Assembly: GCF_009905605.1 (NCBI RefSeq)
Contig: NZ_JAAAKZ010000001.1
Location: 992,001-1,056,000, forward strand
From: Runella sp. CRIBMP
GTDB taxonomy: Bacteria > Bacteroidota > Bacteroidia > Cytophagales > Spirosomataceae
Direction: 5' to 3'
DNA: 64,000 nt
Part shown: positions 34,880 to 44,680 of the stretch, piece after piece
Numbering within the stretch: the first letter of the stretch is position 1
Layout: each line of letters begins with the position of its first letter
The notes under the pieces: model-generated
The model's input: the letters and a program-made list of their open reading frames with translations, nothing else
Databases searched by the model: none
What the model was told of the DNA's origin: nothing
Translations under genes and position numbers: made by a program

Positions 34880-36133
34880 ATGAAAAGCAACACCTTTATT
34901 GTTATTCTGATTTTTCTGATATTCTTCGTTATTTCCTTTCTTAGCAACATTCTAGGGCCCATCATCCCCGACATCGTTTCTGGTTTTGATCTGAGTATTG
35001 GACTTGCGGGTTTTTTACCATTTGCTTTTTTTGTGGCGTACGGGGTAGCCTCCATTCCTTCGGGGATTTTGGTAGAAAAATACCGGGAGAAAAAAGTGCT
35101 CTTGTGGGCTTTTATGATGGCTTTTGGAGGGGCATTATTGTTTGCCTTAGTGCCTACATTTACGGTGGCGTTGGTTTCGTTATTCATCATAGGTATTGGC
35201 ATGGCTATGTTGCAAGTGGTGATTAATCCGTTGCTGCGGGTGGCGGGTGGCGAGGCCAATTTTGCCTTTAATTCGGTGATGGCGCAGCTTTTTTTCGGGG
35301 GAGCTTCGTTTCTGAGCCCGATGTTGTACAGTTATTTGGTCTTAAATGTACACGCTGGCACGGCATCCAATGCTGTCATCAACACGCTCAACCAAATTGT
35401 GCCCGCCGACCTGAAATGGGTGTCGTTGTACTGGGTGTTTGCAGTGGTGGCTTTTCTGATGGTGGTCGTGGTTCGATTTGTTAAGTTTCCCGAAGTGGAA
35501 CTTAAGGAAGATGAAAAAATTGATACCGAAAATGCCTTCAAAGACCTGCTCAAAAACCGCTATGTATTCCTGTTTTTTATCGGTATTTTCTGCTATGTAG
35601 GTACCGAGCAGGGCATTGCCAACTGGACTTCTAAGTTTCTCCAAACCTACCACAACATCGATCCCGCCACCGAAGGCGCGTCGGTCATTTCTTATTTTTG
35701 GGGATTACTCACCATTGGCTGTATCTTAGGATTGGTATTACTCAAAATCTTCGATAGCCGTCGGGTATTGATTTTATTCACGGTGGGTGCTATTGTTTCG
35801 GTGTTGGTGGGTCTGTTTGGTCCTGTTGAAGCGGCGCTGTATGGGTTTCCGCTAAGCGGATTCTGTGCATCGGTCATGTGGTCCATCATTGTGTCGTTGG
35901 CGCTCAACTCGGTGCCGTATCACCATGGTACATTTTCAGGAATTCTTTGCTCAGGCATTGCGGGGGGCGCGGTGGTGCCGCTCATTATCGGCGGATTGGC
36001 CGAATTGGTCGGTTTACGCTTGGCAATGTTGTTTTTGATGATTACTTTAGGGTACATTTTGAGCATCGGTCTCTGGGCCAAACCCCTCGTGACCAATGCT
36101 ACCGTCAAAAGTTGGAAAGAGCTTTTTTCGTAA
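34880..36133 (+). CDS. FHS-family sugar:proton symporter (MFS)
   Basis: The 417-residue protein has 12 predicted helices in two halves. The N-terminus FFVISFLSNILGPIIPDI and GFLPFAFFVAYGVASIPSGILVEKYREKK match the FucP/NagP group of the major facilitator superfamily, as does MLQVVINPLLRVAGGEANFAFNSVMAQLFFGGASFLSP. Members import fucose, glucose/galactose or N-acetylglucosamine with protons. The surrounding hexosaminidase, kinase and NagX genes favour GlcNAc, but this is inference. The regulator gene starts 109 nt downstream. Confidence 0.9.
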   Translation: MKSNTFIVILIFLIFFVISFLSNILGPIIPDIVSGFDLSIGLAGFLPFAFFVAYGVASIPSGILVEKYREKKVLLWAFMMAFGGALLFALVPTFTVALVSLFIIGIGMAMLQVVINPLLRVAGGEANFAFNSVMAQLFFGGASFLSPMLYSYLVLNVHAGTASNAVINTLNQIVPADLKWVSLYWVFAVVAFLMVVVVRFVKFPEVELKEDEKIDTENAFKDLLKNRYVFLFFIGIFCYVGTEQGIANWTSKFLQTYHNIDPATEGASVISYFWGLLTIGCILGLVLLKIFDSRRVLILFTVGAIVSVLVGLFGPVEAALYGFPLSGFCASVMWSIIVSLALNSVPYHHGTFSGILCSGIAGGAVVPLIIGGLAELVGLRLAMLFLMITLGYILSIGLWAKPLVTNATVKSWKELFS

Positions 36134-36242
36134 GGCTATGGGCGTTTGTGTACGAGGTTTCTCAAAACCGAAGATTAACAAATGATAAAATGCTCCTTCC
36201 AGAAATGGGTGTGTACCTAAAATTAACCCTGCTCCGTCACAC

Positions 36243-37406
36243 ATGTACAAAATAATTCTTCTCATCGACTTTGCCGAAGAATACAGCAAGGGACTGTTGA
36301 AAGGAATTTCTAAATATTCCAAAGAGAACGGCCCCTGGATTTTCTGTCGGATGCCATTGTTTCAGCGTGAAACAATTGGTATTGACGGGATTTTGGAGTG
36401 GGCGCTCGAATGGGAAGCCGACGGTATCATCGGGCAGTTGTACAACGACCCCAAAATCAGTAAAATCGTGGAAGCAGGCATCCCCGTCATTGCCCAAGAT
36501 TTTAAAGAGCGCTTCAAAGAGATTCCCAACATCACTGGCGACCACTACGAAGCGGGTAAAATGGGGGCCGAGTATTTTCTCCGAAAAGGATTCAAGAACT
36601 TCGCTTTTTATGGTTTCAAAGACATCGTTTGGTCGCGTGAGCGCGCAGATGGCTTTGAAGATCGGGTCAAAAAAGCGGGGCATCAAGTGCATTATTTTGA
36701 ACACATTATGGCGCGGTCGAGTGAGTTGTGGTACTACAAACCCAGTCCGCTAAGTCAGTGGCTCAAATCGCTTCCCAAGCCCATCGCGCTTATGACTTGC
36801 GACGATAATCAGGGTCAACACATCACCGAAGCCTGTCGTCAGTCCAATATTCGTATTCCCGAACACGTGGCAGTGCTAGGCGTCGACAACGACGAAATGA
36901 TTTGTGAATTTTCGGACCCACCGCTGTCGAGCATCGGCCAAGATACCGAAAAAGGCGGCTACGACGCGGCCAAGCTACTACACCACATGATTGAGCACGG
37001 CACGGCCGACTATTACGACATCATCGTTAAACCTACGCAAATCATCACGCGGCAGTCGACCGATATTTACGCCACCAACGACCGCTACATTGCTTCTTCG
37101 TTGAAGTTTATTCACCAAAATATTGATAAAAACCTACAGGTGGAGGACATTGTCAAGCAGGTGCCGCTGTCGAGAAGAGCCTTGGAACAGCGTTTTCAGG
37201 ACATTACAGGCTATCCCATCTACAAATACATTTTTAATCTGCGTATCGAAAAGTTTACCCAAAAACTCATCGAAACCGACATGACGGTTTTTGAAATCGC
37301 ACTGGACATGGGTCTAGCTGACAGCAAAAACATTGCACGTCAATTCCGACAAATCAAAGGCTGCACGCCCATTGAGTACCGGAATCAGCATTTGGCGGGG
37401 AAGTGA
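36243..37406 (+). CDS. XylR-like AraC-family transcriptional regulator with sugar-binding domain
   Basis: The 387-residue protein starts with a LacI/periplasmic-binding-protein-like ligand domain (about 1-270), including AVLGVDNDEMICEFSDPPLSSI, which closely follows the XylR pattern. The C-terminal AraC-type double helix-turn-helix (about 282-385) includes LSRRALEQRF and FEIALDMGLADSKNIARQFRQIKGCTPIEYR. XylR-type regulators bind a sugar directly and activate transport and catabolic genes. Position at the end of the amino-sugar locus makes it the likely local regulator. The operator was not identified. Confidence 0.9.
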   Translation: MYKIILLIDFAEEYSKGLLKGISKYSKENGPWIFCRMPLFQRETIGIDGILEWALEWEADGIIGQLYNDPKISKIVEAGIPVIAQDFKERFKEIPNITGDHYEAGKMGAEYFLRKGFKNFAFYGFKDIVWSRERADGFEDRVKKAGHQVHYFEHIMARSSELWYYKPSPLSQWLKSLPKPIALMTCDDNQGQHITEACRQSNIRIPEHVAVLGVDNDEMICEFSDPPLSSIGQDTEKGGYDAAKLLHHMIEHGTADYYDIIVKPTQIITRQSTDIYATNDRYIASSLKFIHQNIDKNLQVEDIVKQVPLSRRALEQRFQDITGYPIYKYIFNLRIEKFTQKLIETDMTVFEIALDMGLADSKNIARQFRQIKGCTPIEYRNQHLAGK

Positions 37407-37461
37407 GTGCTCCAAGTTTCGTTAAAATTGGGGCATTAGGAATTTAAGAAATAAACAATTT

Positions 37462-37509
37462 ATTTTCACACAACAGGCAGCCCAAATGAGCTGCCTGTTG
37501 TGTGAAAAT
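37462..37509. terminator. Long perfect hairpin between convergent genes
   Basis: A 20-bp perfect stem (37462-37481 with 37490-37509) with the 8-nt loop CCAAATGA lies between the XylR-like gene and pntB. Neither side has a long T-run, so termination is inferred from position and stability. Confidence 0.65.
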
Positions 37510-37571
37510 CCAAAATATGTCTCACTAATTTCTGATACTGGTACTGCCCAATAATCATTAGATGGTAGCCA

Positions 37572-38975
37572 CTAATCCATTCCCTTCAATTCTGCCACAA
37601 CTTTCGTAATCGAATCTTTGGCGTCGCCGAAGAGCATGAGGCAGTTGGGGTAGTAGAAGAGTTCGTTGTCAATGCCCGCGTAGCCGGCCGCCATGGAGCG
37701 CTTGCTTACAATCACCGTGCGGGCTTTGTCGGCGTTCAAAATGGGCATTCCGTAGATGGGGCTGGCGGGGTTGCTACGCGCGGCAGGGTTGACTACGTCG
37801 TTGGCTCCTACCACAAACACCACGTCGGTGGTGGCAAACTGGTCGTTGATTTCTTCCATTTCCACGAGCTTATCATAAGCTACGTTGGATTCCGCCAGGA
37901 GCACGTTCATGTGGCCGGGCATCCGTCCTGCTACGGGGTGAATGGCGTATTTGACTTCCACGCCACGTTTTTCGAGAATCGCTTCCAGTTCGTGGATAAC
38001 GTGCTGCGCCTGCGCCACGGCCAATCCGTAGCCTGGTACAACGATTACTTTCTGGGCATAATTCATCAAGATGGCAATGTCGGAAGGTGTACTGCTTTTT
38101 ACTGAGCCGCCCGCAAAGGTGCTGGCTTCGCTCGCCGTAGCACCGCCACCGCCAAACGACCCGAAGATAACATTGGTAAGAGAACGGTTCATGGCGTTAC
38201 ACATCAAAATCGTGAGTAGCGTACCCGCCGAACCCACCAGAATTCCGCCCGTAAGCATGACCTGATTGTCGTACAGAAAACCGCCAAAAGCCGCCGCAAC
38301 ACCCGTGAAGGAGTTCAATAGCGAAATGACCACGGGCATATCTGCCCCACCGATGGGCAATACAAACAGGATACCATAAGCCAGTGACAGGGCAAAAATA
38401 ACGTACAGCAACGCAGTAGAAGCGTGTCCGAAGGCCAGATAAATACTCAGTCCGACGATGCCTGCCATGAGAATGATGGTCAGGATATTTTGGGCGGGAA
38501 GTTTGAAAGTCTTTTTCAGAATTTCCTGCAACTTGGCGTAGGCAATGATACTGCCCGAAAACGAAACGCTCCCGATGACGAGGCCAGCCACGATGGTCAG
38601 AATGGTTACGGGTGGGGTATCGCCGTGCAGGTGTCCAAATTCTACCAGTGAAATTAGGGCTGCGCAGGCACCGCCCATGCCGTTGAAAAGGCTCACCATT
38701 TGAGGCATGGCCGTCATTTTAACTTTCTTGGCCGAAATCCAGCCCAACACGGTACCGATAGCGATACCGCCGAAAATCCAGCCATAGTTGCCGATAGACT
38801 CACCCTCTTCATTTTTGTGCATGAAGATAGTGCCCAAAATGGCGAGTGTCATGCCTGCCGCTGCCAAAAAATTGCCGTTACGGGCGGTTTTGGGGCCAGA
38901 GAGCATTTTCAAGCCTACAATAAAAAACACGGAACCTAAAAGGTAAATGAGGTATAACCAGTATTGTTGAAGCAT
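37572..38975 (-). CDS. pntB: NAD(P) transhydrogenase subunit beta
   Basis: The 467-residue subunit has a membrane domain of about nine helices (residues 1-265) and a C-terminal NADP(H)-binding domain III with IVPGYGLAVAQAQH, RMPGHMNVLLAE, VVFVVGANDVVNPAA and IVSKRSMAAGYAGIDN. The enzyme couples proton entry to hydride transfer from NADH to NADP+, supplying NADPH. The three genes are ordered alpha-1, alpha-2, beta on the minus strand, with gaps of 93 and 78 nt, so they form one operon with split alpha subunits. Confidence 0.96.
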   Translation of the reverse strand: MLQQYWLYLIYLLGSVFFIVGLKMLSGPKTARNGNFLAAAGMTLAILGTIFMHKNEEGESIGNYGWIFGGIAIGTVLGWISAKKVKMTAMPQMVSLFNGMGGACAALISLVEFGHLHGDTPPVTILTIVAGLVIGSVSFSGSIIAYAKLQEILKKTFKLPAQNILTIILMAGIVGLSIYLAFGHASTALLYVIFALSLAYGILFVLPIGGADMPVVISLLNSFTGVAAAFGGFLYDNQVMLTGGILVGSAGTLLTILMCNAMNRSLTNVIFGSFGGGGATASEASTFAGGSVKSSTPSDIAILMNYAQKVIVVPGYGLAVAQAQHVIHELEAILEKRGVEVKYAIHPVAGRMPGHMNVLLAESNVAYDKLVEMEEINDQFATTDVVFVVGANDVVNPAARSNPASPIYGMPILNADKARTVIVSKRSMAAGYAGIDNELFYYPNCLMLFGDAKDSITKVVAELKGMD

Positions 38976-39053
38976 TGTGAGTTTGCAGTTTACAGTAAAC
39001 AGTTGGCAGCCGCTTTCCCTTGTTACCGTGGGCTGCTAGCTGCGAACTAAATT

Positions 39054-39362
39054 TTATTTCTTCTTTTTAAACATTTCCAACATTCGGTCCGTGACTACGA
39101 AACCGCCGACGACGTTGAGCGTGCCAAGAATCACCGCCAAAAAGCCCAAAATCAAGGCGGGCCAGTTGCCAGCTTCGGCGTGCCCCATGACGATGATGGC
39201 CCCGATAATCACCACCCCGTGGATGGCATTGGCACCCGACATCAGCGGCGTATGCAGCGCCGATGGCACTTTGGAAATGACCTCAATCCCTACAAAAATG
39301 GAGAGTATGAGGATATAAATAAGCTGGATATTTTCTCCAATAAACGTGATGATTGAATCCAT
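39054..39362 (-). CDS. pntAB: NAD(P) transhydrogenase subunit alpha, part 2 (membrane)
   Basis: The 102-residue protein has about three helices and corresponds to the C-terminal membrane part of E. coli PntA. Conserved stretches are VGIEVISKVPSALHTPLMSGANAIHGVVIIGAI and LGTLNVVGGFVVTDRMLEMF, of which the key pieces are PLMSGANAIHG and NVVGGFVVTDRML. It belongs to domain II of the proton channel together with PntB. Its separation from the soluble part is common in bacteria. Confidence 0.95.
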   Translation of the reverse strand: MDSIITFIGENIQLIYILILSIFVGIEVISKVPSALHTPLMSGANAIHGVVIIGAIIVMGHAEAGNWPALILGFLAVILGTLNVVGGFVVTDRMLEMFKKKK

Positions 39363-39455
39363 TTAATTAGTGATTTGTGGTTAGTGTTTGGTAGACGGTG
39401 ATTAGTAAATGATGATGAGGATTGAAGTCAAAAACTCCTCATTTCTAGCTTCTCA

Positions 39456-40586
39456 CTACTTCTCCAGAATCCCTTTTGTAAACGCATGTACCAACGTACC
39501 TTGGTGGGTGATGAGGCTGCCTTTGGTGATTTCCTCTTCCAATTCCCACTTAAAACCGTCTTTGTTGGCCAAATGCAATAGAAGTGTGCTGATGTTTTTG
39601 GCGTATAAATCACTGGCGTTGGTCGATAGCAAGGCGGGGAGGTTAGACTCTCCGATGATGGTGACGCCGTTTTTGACCACAGTTTTGTTGGCTTCGCTCA
39701 GGGCGCAGTTTCCACCCGATTCTACGGCCATGTCCACAATCACGCTACCCGTCTTCATGGATTTTACCATCTCTTCCGTGACCAGAATCGGGGCTTTTTT
39801 GCCCATCACAAGTGCAGTTGTGATAACGATGTCGGCGTCTTTGATGCGTTGTTTAATGAGGTCCTGTTGTTTCTGTAAAAACTCCGCCGATACTTCTTTG
39901 GCGTAGCCGCCTTCCGACTTGTTGGCCTCCATGCCTTCAACGCTCAAGAATTTGCCCCCCAGCGATTCCACTTGTTCTTTGGTCTCAGGCCGAACATCCG
40001 ACACTTCCACGACGGCTCCGAGGCGTTTGGCAGTGGCAATGGCCTGCAAGCCCGCCACGCCCGCGCCAAAAATAAGTACCTTGGAAGGTTTGATGGTACC
40101 AGCGGCGGTCATCATGAGTGGAAAAATCTTGCCGAGGGCGTTTGCGCCGAGCAGCACGGCTTTGTAGCCAGCGAGGTTGGCCTGCGAGCTGAGCGCATCC
40201 ATGCTTTGGGCTTTGGTGGTGCGGGGTACGGCATCCATGCTGAAAGCCGAAATCTTTTTCGCATTGAGGGCCTTGACCAACTCGGGTTGGGTGTAGGCGT
40301 ACAAAAACGAAATCGAAACGGCACCTTCGCGCATTTGAGCTACTTCGTCGAGCGTGGGGGCGTTGACTTTCAGCACCACGTCGGCATCGGCCAGAAGGGT
40401 TTGAGTGTCGGCGGCGACAGTAGCGCCCGCTTTTTCGTAGTCTGCGTTCAGAAGGGAGGAGTTTTCGCCCGCGCCCGATTGAATGGTGCACGTAAAACCT
40501 GCTTTCAGAAGAGATTTAACAATATCAGGTGTGATAGCAACGCGCCTTTCAAAGGCTTTCGTTTCTTTTAAAATCGCAATTTTCAA
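39456..40586 (-). CDS. pntAA: NAD(P) transhydrogenase subunit alpha, part 1 (NAD-binding)
   Basis: The 376-residue soluble domain I binds NAD(H). Family features are KIAILKETKAFERRVAITPD at the start, QANLAGYKAVL, LIFGAGVAGLQAIATAKRLGA (core GAGVAGLQA) and the RQD-loop region. There is no ATG or GTG near the conserved start; TTG at 40586 gives the exact family N-terminus, with another TTG at 40592. The candidate promoter at 40615-40644 puts the transcript start downstream of the more distant TTG at 40667, which supports this choice. No transmembrane segment is present, as expected. Confidence 0.9.
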   Translation of the reverse strand: MKIAILKETKAFERRVAITPDIVKSLLKAGFTCTIQSGAGENSSLLNADYEKAGATVAADTQTLLADADVVLKVNAPTLDEVAQMREGAVSISFLYAYTQPELVKALNAKKISAFSMDAVPRTTKAQSMDALSSQANLAGYKAVLLGANALGKIFPLMMTAAGTIKPSKVLIFGAGVAGLQAIATAKRLGAVVEVSDVRPETKEQVESLGGKFLSVEGMEANKSEGGYAKEVSAEFLQKQQDLIKQRIKDADIVITTALVMGKKAPILVTEEMVKSMKTGSVIVDMAVESGGNCALSEANKTVVKNGVTIIGESNLPALLSTNASDLYAKNISTLLLHLANKDGFKWELEEEITKGSLITHQGTLVHAFTKGILEK

Positions 40587-40614
40587 GGTCAAGAAGATTT
40601 TAGGAATTAAACGC

Positions 40615-40644
40615 CAAAATATAGGACAAAATTTGCATAAACAA
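40615..40644 (-). promoter_or_regulatory. Candidate promoter of the transhydrogenase operon
   Basis: On the minus strand TTG (40642-40644) is followed after 18 nt by TATATTTTG (40615-40623), which resembles the Bacteroidetes -7 element with one extra T. The predicted leader before the TTG start at 40586 is about 25 nt. Confidence 0.5.
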
Positions 40645-40789
40645 TAGCAGAAGGCTGTTTTTAGCAAATTTGTGAAGTAATTTTTTTCGTTTGCTGACTT
40701 TATTTTCTGCTTGCCAACTTATTCAGGGTAAAGAATTAATAAATAACGATTAACAGATAACAATTAACAGTGCTTTTGCACATCAAAAT

Positions 40790-41983
40790 ATGGCATTAGA
40801 ACAAACATGGCGGTGGTTTGGCCCCAACGACCCCGTAAGTCTGTCGGACGTAAGACAAGCCGGCGCAACGGGCATCGTAAACGCCCTGCACCAAATTCCG
40901 AACGGTCAGGTTTGGACGGTACAAGATATTCAGCAACGCAAAGCTATCATCGAAGAGGCGGGTTTGAGCTGGTCGGTGGTAGAGAGTGTGCCCGTTCATG
41001 AAGACATAAAGAAAGCATCGGGAAATTTTAAGCAATACATCGAAAACTACAAAGAATCGCTCACCAATTTGGCGGCCTGCGGCATTGATACCGTTTGCTA
41101 TAATTTTATGCCCATTTTGGACTGGACAAGGACGGATTTGAACGCGCCCATGCCCGACGGTTCTACGGGATTGCGGTTTGATTTTAATGAATTTGCCGCT
41201 TTTGAACTGTATATTTTAAAACGGGTAGGGGCAGAAGCGCACTATACCGAAACGCAACAGAAAAAAGCCAAAGCGTGGATTGATAAAGCCGACGAGGCGG
41301 ATGTTACACGATTGGTGCGTAACATCATCGCGGGTTTGCCGGGTTCGGAAGAAAGCTACACCGTTGAGCAGTTTCGGGACGTATTGGATACGTATAAATA
41401 TGTAGGTGACAAAGAATTACGCGAAAATCTGTACGCATTTTTGCGCGAAATCGTGCCCGTGGCACAAGATGCAGGCATTCGATTGTCGATTCACCCCGAT
41501 GATCCACCGTATCCGATTTTGGGCCTGCCGCGCGTGGTAAGTACCGAAGCTGATGCCAAACAATTGTTAGCTGCTGCCGATTTATCGGCCAACGGCCTGT
41601 GTTTCTGCACGGGAAGCTACGGTGTGCGCGGCGACAATGACTTGGTGGGCATGGTTGAGCGCCTCGGCGACCGCATTCACTTCATTCACCTACGGGCTAC
41701 GCAGCGCGACGAAGAAGGGAACTTCCACGAGGCCAATCACTTGGAAGGAAATGTAGACATGTACGGCGTTATGAAAGCGTTGGTGTTGGAACAAAGACGA
41801 AGAAAACAGGAAGGCCGCACCGACCTGCGGATGCCGTTCCGACCTGACCACGGCCACAAAATGCTCGACGACCTCAACGCGGGTAAAAGGACCAATCCTG
41901 GCTACACGGCCATCGGTCGTTTGCGCGGCTTGGCGGAGTTGCGCGGCTTGGAGATGGGCATTGAGCGGAGTTTGTTGTCCTAA
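40790..41983 (+). CDS. uxuA: Mannonate dehydratase
   Basis: The 397-residue enzyme dehydrates D-mannonate to 2-keto-3-deoxy-gluconate in glucuronate breakdown. The N-terminus [20 protein letters not shown], the middle [14 protein letters not shown], the metal-site stretches [19 protein letters not shown] and FCTGSYGV, and the C-terminal [12 protein letters not shown] are all diagnostic. Length is normal for the family. The gene stands alone; the isomerase (uxaC), reductase (uxuB) and KDG kinase or aldolase are not adjacent. Confidence 0.96.
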   Translation: MALEQTWRWFGPNDPVSLSDVRQAGATGIVNALHQIPNGQVWTVQDIQQRKAIIEEAGLSWSVVESVPVHEDIKKASGNFKQYIENYKESLTNLAACGIDTVCYNFMPILDWTRTDLNAPMPDGSTGLRFDFNEFAAFELYILKRVGAEAHYTETQQKKAKAWIDKADEADVTRLVRNIIAGLPGSEESYTVEQFRDVLDTYKYVGDKELRENLYAFLREIVPVAQDAGIRLSIHPDDPPYPILGLPRVVSTEADAKQLLAAADLSANGLCFCTGSYGVRGDNDLVGMVERLGDRIHFIHLRATQRDEEGNFHEANHLEGNVDMYGVMKALVLEQRRRKQEGRTDLRMPFRPDHGHKMLDDLNAGKRTNPGYTAIGRLRGLAELRGLEMGIERSLLS

Positions 41984-42008
41984 AAAAAGGGCATTCTGCT
42001 AAACGGGT

Positions 42009-42084
42009 GTTTTCAAAAAGTCACGCTTTTTATTTTCAGGAATAAGCCCCCTAAAATAAACGGCGTGACTTTTTAAGTTGAAAA
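42009..42084. terminator. Hairpin after mannonate dehydratase
   Basis: AAAAAGTCACGC (42015-42026) pairs with GCGTGACTTTTT (42063-42074) over 12 bp around 36 nt, flanked by GTTTTC/GAAAAC (42009-42014 and 42079-42084). The T-run in the 3' arm and position between convergent genes suggest a terminator. Confidence 0.6.
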
Positions 42085-42130
42085 CATCAACCTCTTATTC
42101 ACTAATTTACTCATTCACTCATTGCCTATA

Positions 42131-44572
42131 TCACCGCAACCGCTCAGCATCTTCGCTAACACCCGATTTGCGGCCTTTGGTCTGGTATTTTGACTTCCCG
42201 AAATTGTGGGTAATTCGCAGCAAAGCATTGCGGTTTGCCTGCCGGTTGATGAAGGTCATGTCGCTGTTGTCCACCTGAATATGCGCCCTGAAAATGCTTG
42301 TCAGGAAAATATCATTGATGTTCAGTTGGGCATTCCAGCAATTGTTTTTAAAGCTTTTTTGCAACCCCATATTGACGGCGCCCATGCCTTTTGATTTGTA
42401 AAAACCCGATGGATTGGGCACATTGTACCAGCCTGACACCTCCAAATTGTAGCCTTTTGGCAACGTAAACAGGTTGGAAACCCACAGCGAAGCCGACAGG
42501 CCGCTAATTTGATTGTCTCGGGCGTTTATGCGTACTTTTTCACTGCCGTATGCCGCGCTCAGGTACATTTGATAGTTCCATTTCGGCAAAATCGGGGCCG
42601 AATGGCTCACGTCAAAAAACACCCGTTGGGTTTGGGTATTCACCTGTTGCCAGGTAGTGAGGCGCGTAGCGGCGTTGTAAAGAGGCAACTGCGACACCGT
42701 GTTTTGATTCAGATTATAACCCGTAATCAGCATCAGGTTTTTGTAAGTATAGGTGAGTTCGGACACGTTCCGAATGCGCGGAAAGAGAAACGGATTGCCC
42801 ATTGCCACCGTGAGCGGGTCTATAAAAAACGGGAAGGGATTTAACTGCCACACCGTAGGGCGCGACAGCTTACGAGACGATGCCCACACCAAGTTACTGT
42901 TGTCATTGATTTTGTATTGGAGCGTCAGGCTCGGTAAAATATTCCAATAATTACGATCGACCAATGATTTCAGGGTTACGGATTCGCCTTGGGTCACGGT
43001 ATTTTCGGCCCGAATCCCGGCGGTAAAACCCAGTTTTTTGAACTGCCGACTCATCTGGAGGAAAAACATAGTAATGTTTTCGTCAAACCTAAACTCATTG
43101 CTTCGACCCGCATCTTTTCTGAAATCGGCGTCGGTCAGCGGCGTGTTTTTGGTGGCATCGGCACGGGTGAGCGTGTCAAAAGCTATTTTGGCGGCGTTTT
43201 GTACGTAATTGATTTTAAAACCCGTTTCCAGCTTCCATTGCTTAAATATCAAGTCGGCATAGTTCACATTCAGCGTTTTGAAGTTTGAATTAGCCTGCTG
43301 CTCATTGCGTTGGCGTGAGATGCCGCGCACCGGTTGATCGTTTCGATAATATTCCGAGATCAGATCTTGCGAGCCGGGTTTTCGGTTGTCGGCCATGGCC
43401 ACTTCCGCAATAAACTCGCGGCCGTTGTTTGTTTGATAGCGATACCCCAGCAACCCCGTCAGTGTTTTAGTTCGTTCGCTCATTTGGTTATTGCTCACTA
43501 AAAAAGGCTGCTCTACGCCCTGAATCGTGGATTTGTTTTCGGCGTAGGTAACATTGGGCGAGGTGGAAAAATCACCGGTCAGTTTGAAATCAATGCTGTT
43601 TTTGGCGTTGAGGGTGTATTCGGCTCCGGCGAAAAAATTGAGGCTTTTGGTGGGGTTTCGGATGAACGCAAATGACTCAACGATATCCTTTTGGGCGCTG
43701 CTTCCCATCATGCGGCGGTCGGTCAAATTTTGAAACCAATTGGAATTGCTTACTCCCAAATTGAGCAAATAGGCCATTTTAGGGGCTTTGAAGGTGATAT
43801 TCCCACCCGCTCCGCTGTCGCTGAAACGGTGTTGGCGATACGAACCGTAGACACTGCCTTTGAGGCCCAAATTTTGGTCCCGTTTCAGTTTAACGTTGAT
43901 CACGGTTTGGTACGAGGCCTCGTATTTGGCCGGAGGGTTGGGCATAAGTTCGATGCTTTCGATCTGCTCGGGGGCTAGGGAGCGCAGGTAGTTTTTCTCC
44001 TGCTCACCGGTCATCCGCAGGTCCTTTCCGTCGATCAGTATCTTGGGCGAGGTGCCTCTGAACGTGACATTTCCACTCATGTCTACCAATAGTCCCGGCG
44101 AACGGCGCAGGATTTCGAGGGCATTGGCCGAGGTTTTAAACATCTTACTGTCTACGTTGACGATGATCGTCCCCAATTTTTGTTCAAAAACGGGCTTGTT
44201 GCCTTTTACAATTACTTCTTCCAGCAGTTTTTGGTCGGTAACCATCGCTAAGTCTCCCAAATCCACTTCCTGCTGAGAGCTGTTTATCAGCAATGGCCCT
44301 TTACATATCTTTTGGTACTCAATGCTCGAAAGGATAAGGAGGTAGTTTCCTTCGGTAAGATTGGAAATCACAAAAACGCCGGAGGTATCGGTCAGGGCTC
44401 CTTTGACCATGGAGGAGTCGGCGGCAGAAAGTAAAGCCACACTCGCAAACTCGACGGGTCGGCGAGTGTGGCCGTCTAAGGCGCGGCCTTTGATGGTGCC
44501 TTTGACCTGGCCAAGGGCCTGAAAAACAGAAAGTACAAACAATAAGAAGGCAGCGGCAGAAAAACGGTTCAT
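42131..44572 (-). CDS. Outer membrane beta-barrel protein with TonB-receptor-like plug and carboxypeptidase-regulatory-like domain
   Basis: The 813-residue protein has a signal peptide ending near LGQ (residue 22). A carboxypeptidase-regulatory-like domain follows (about 24-105; GRALDGHTRRPVEFASVALL, TDTSGVFVISNLTEGNYLL). A plug region holds EEVIVKGNKPVFEQKLGTIIVNVDS and SPKILIDGKDLRMTG. The rest is an OMP_b-brl_3-type barrel. There is no SusD partner, so polysaccharide uptake is not implied; this group is linked to peptides, siderophores or unknown ligands. An S41 peptidase gene precedes it by 108 nt on the same strand. Confidence 0.88.
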   Translation of the reverse strand: MNRFSAAAFLLFVLSVFQALGQVKGTIKGRALDGHTRRPVEFASVALLSAADSSMVKGALTDTSGVFVISNLTEGNYLLILSSIEYQKICKGPLLINSSQQEVDLGDLAMVTDQKLLEEVIVKGNKPVFEQKLGTIIVNVDSKMFKTSANALEILRRSPGLLVDMSGNVTFRGTSPKILIDGKDLRMTGEQEKNYLRSLAPEQIESIELMPNPPAKYEASYQTVINVKLKRDQNLGLKGSVYGSYRQHRFSDSGAGGNITFKAPKMAYLLNLGVSNSNWFQNLTDRRMMGSSAQKDIVESFAFIRNPTKSLNFFAGAEYTLNAKNSIDFKLTGDFSTSPNVTYAENKSTIQGVEQPFLVSNNQMSERTKTLTGLLGYRYQTNNGREFIAEVAMADNRKPGSQDLISEYYRNDQPVRGISRQRNEQQANSNFKTLNVNYADLIFKQWKLETGFKINYVQNAAKIAFDTLTRADATKNTPLTDADFRKDAGRSNEFRFDENITMFFLQMSRQFKKLGFTAGIRAENTVTQGESVTLKSLVDRNYWNILPSLTLQYKINDNSNLVWASSRKLSRPTVWQLNPFPFFIDPLTVAMGNPFLFPRIRNVSELTYTYKNLMLITGYNLNQNTVSQLPLYNAATRLTTWQQVNTQTQRVFFDVSHSAPILPKWNYQMYLSAAYGSEKVRINARDNQISGLSASLWVSNLFTLPKGYNLEVSGWYNVPNPSGFYKSKGMGAVNMGLQKSFKNNCWNAQLNINDIFLTSIFRAHIQVDNSDMTFINRQANRNALLRITHNFGKSKYQTKGRKSGVSEDAERLR

Positions 44573-44680
44573 AGCTGTTAACAGGTTTGTGTTGTTTGGT
44601 TATGGACACAAAATTGAACCCTTGCTACCCCGCCGACAATTTTTTTAGATGAACGATGACGTGGCTCGACCAACGTTCGT

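Noticed and set aside
39972-40571. 199-codon open frame antisense to pntAA
   Set aside because: It covers the NAD-binding region of a certain gene; Gly/Arg/His-rich shadow composition.
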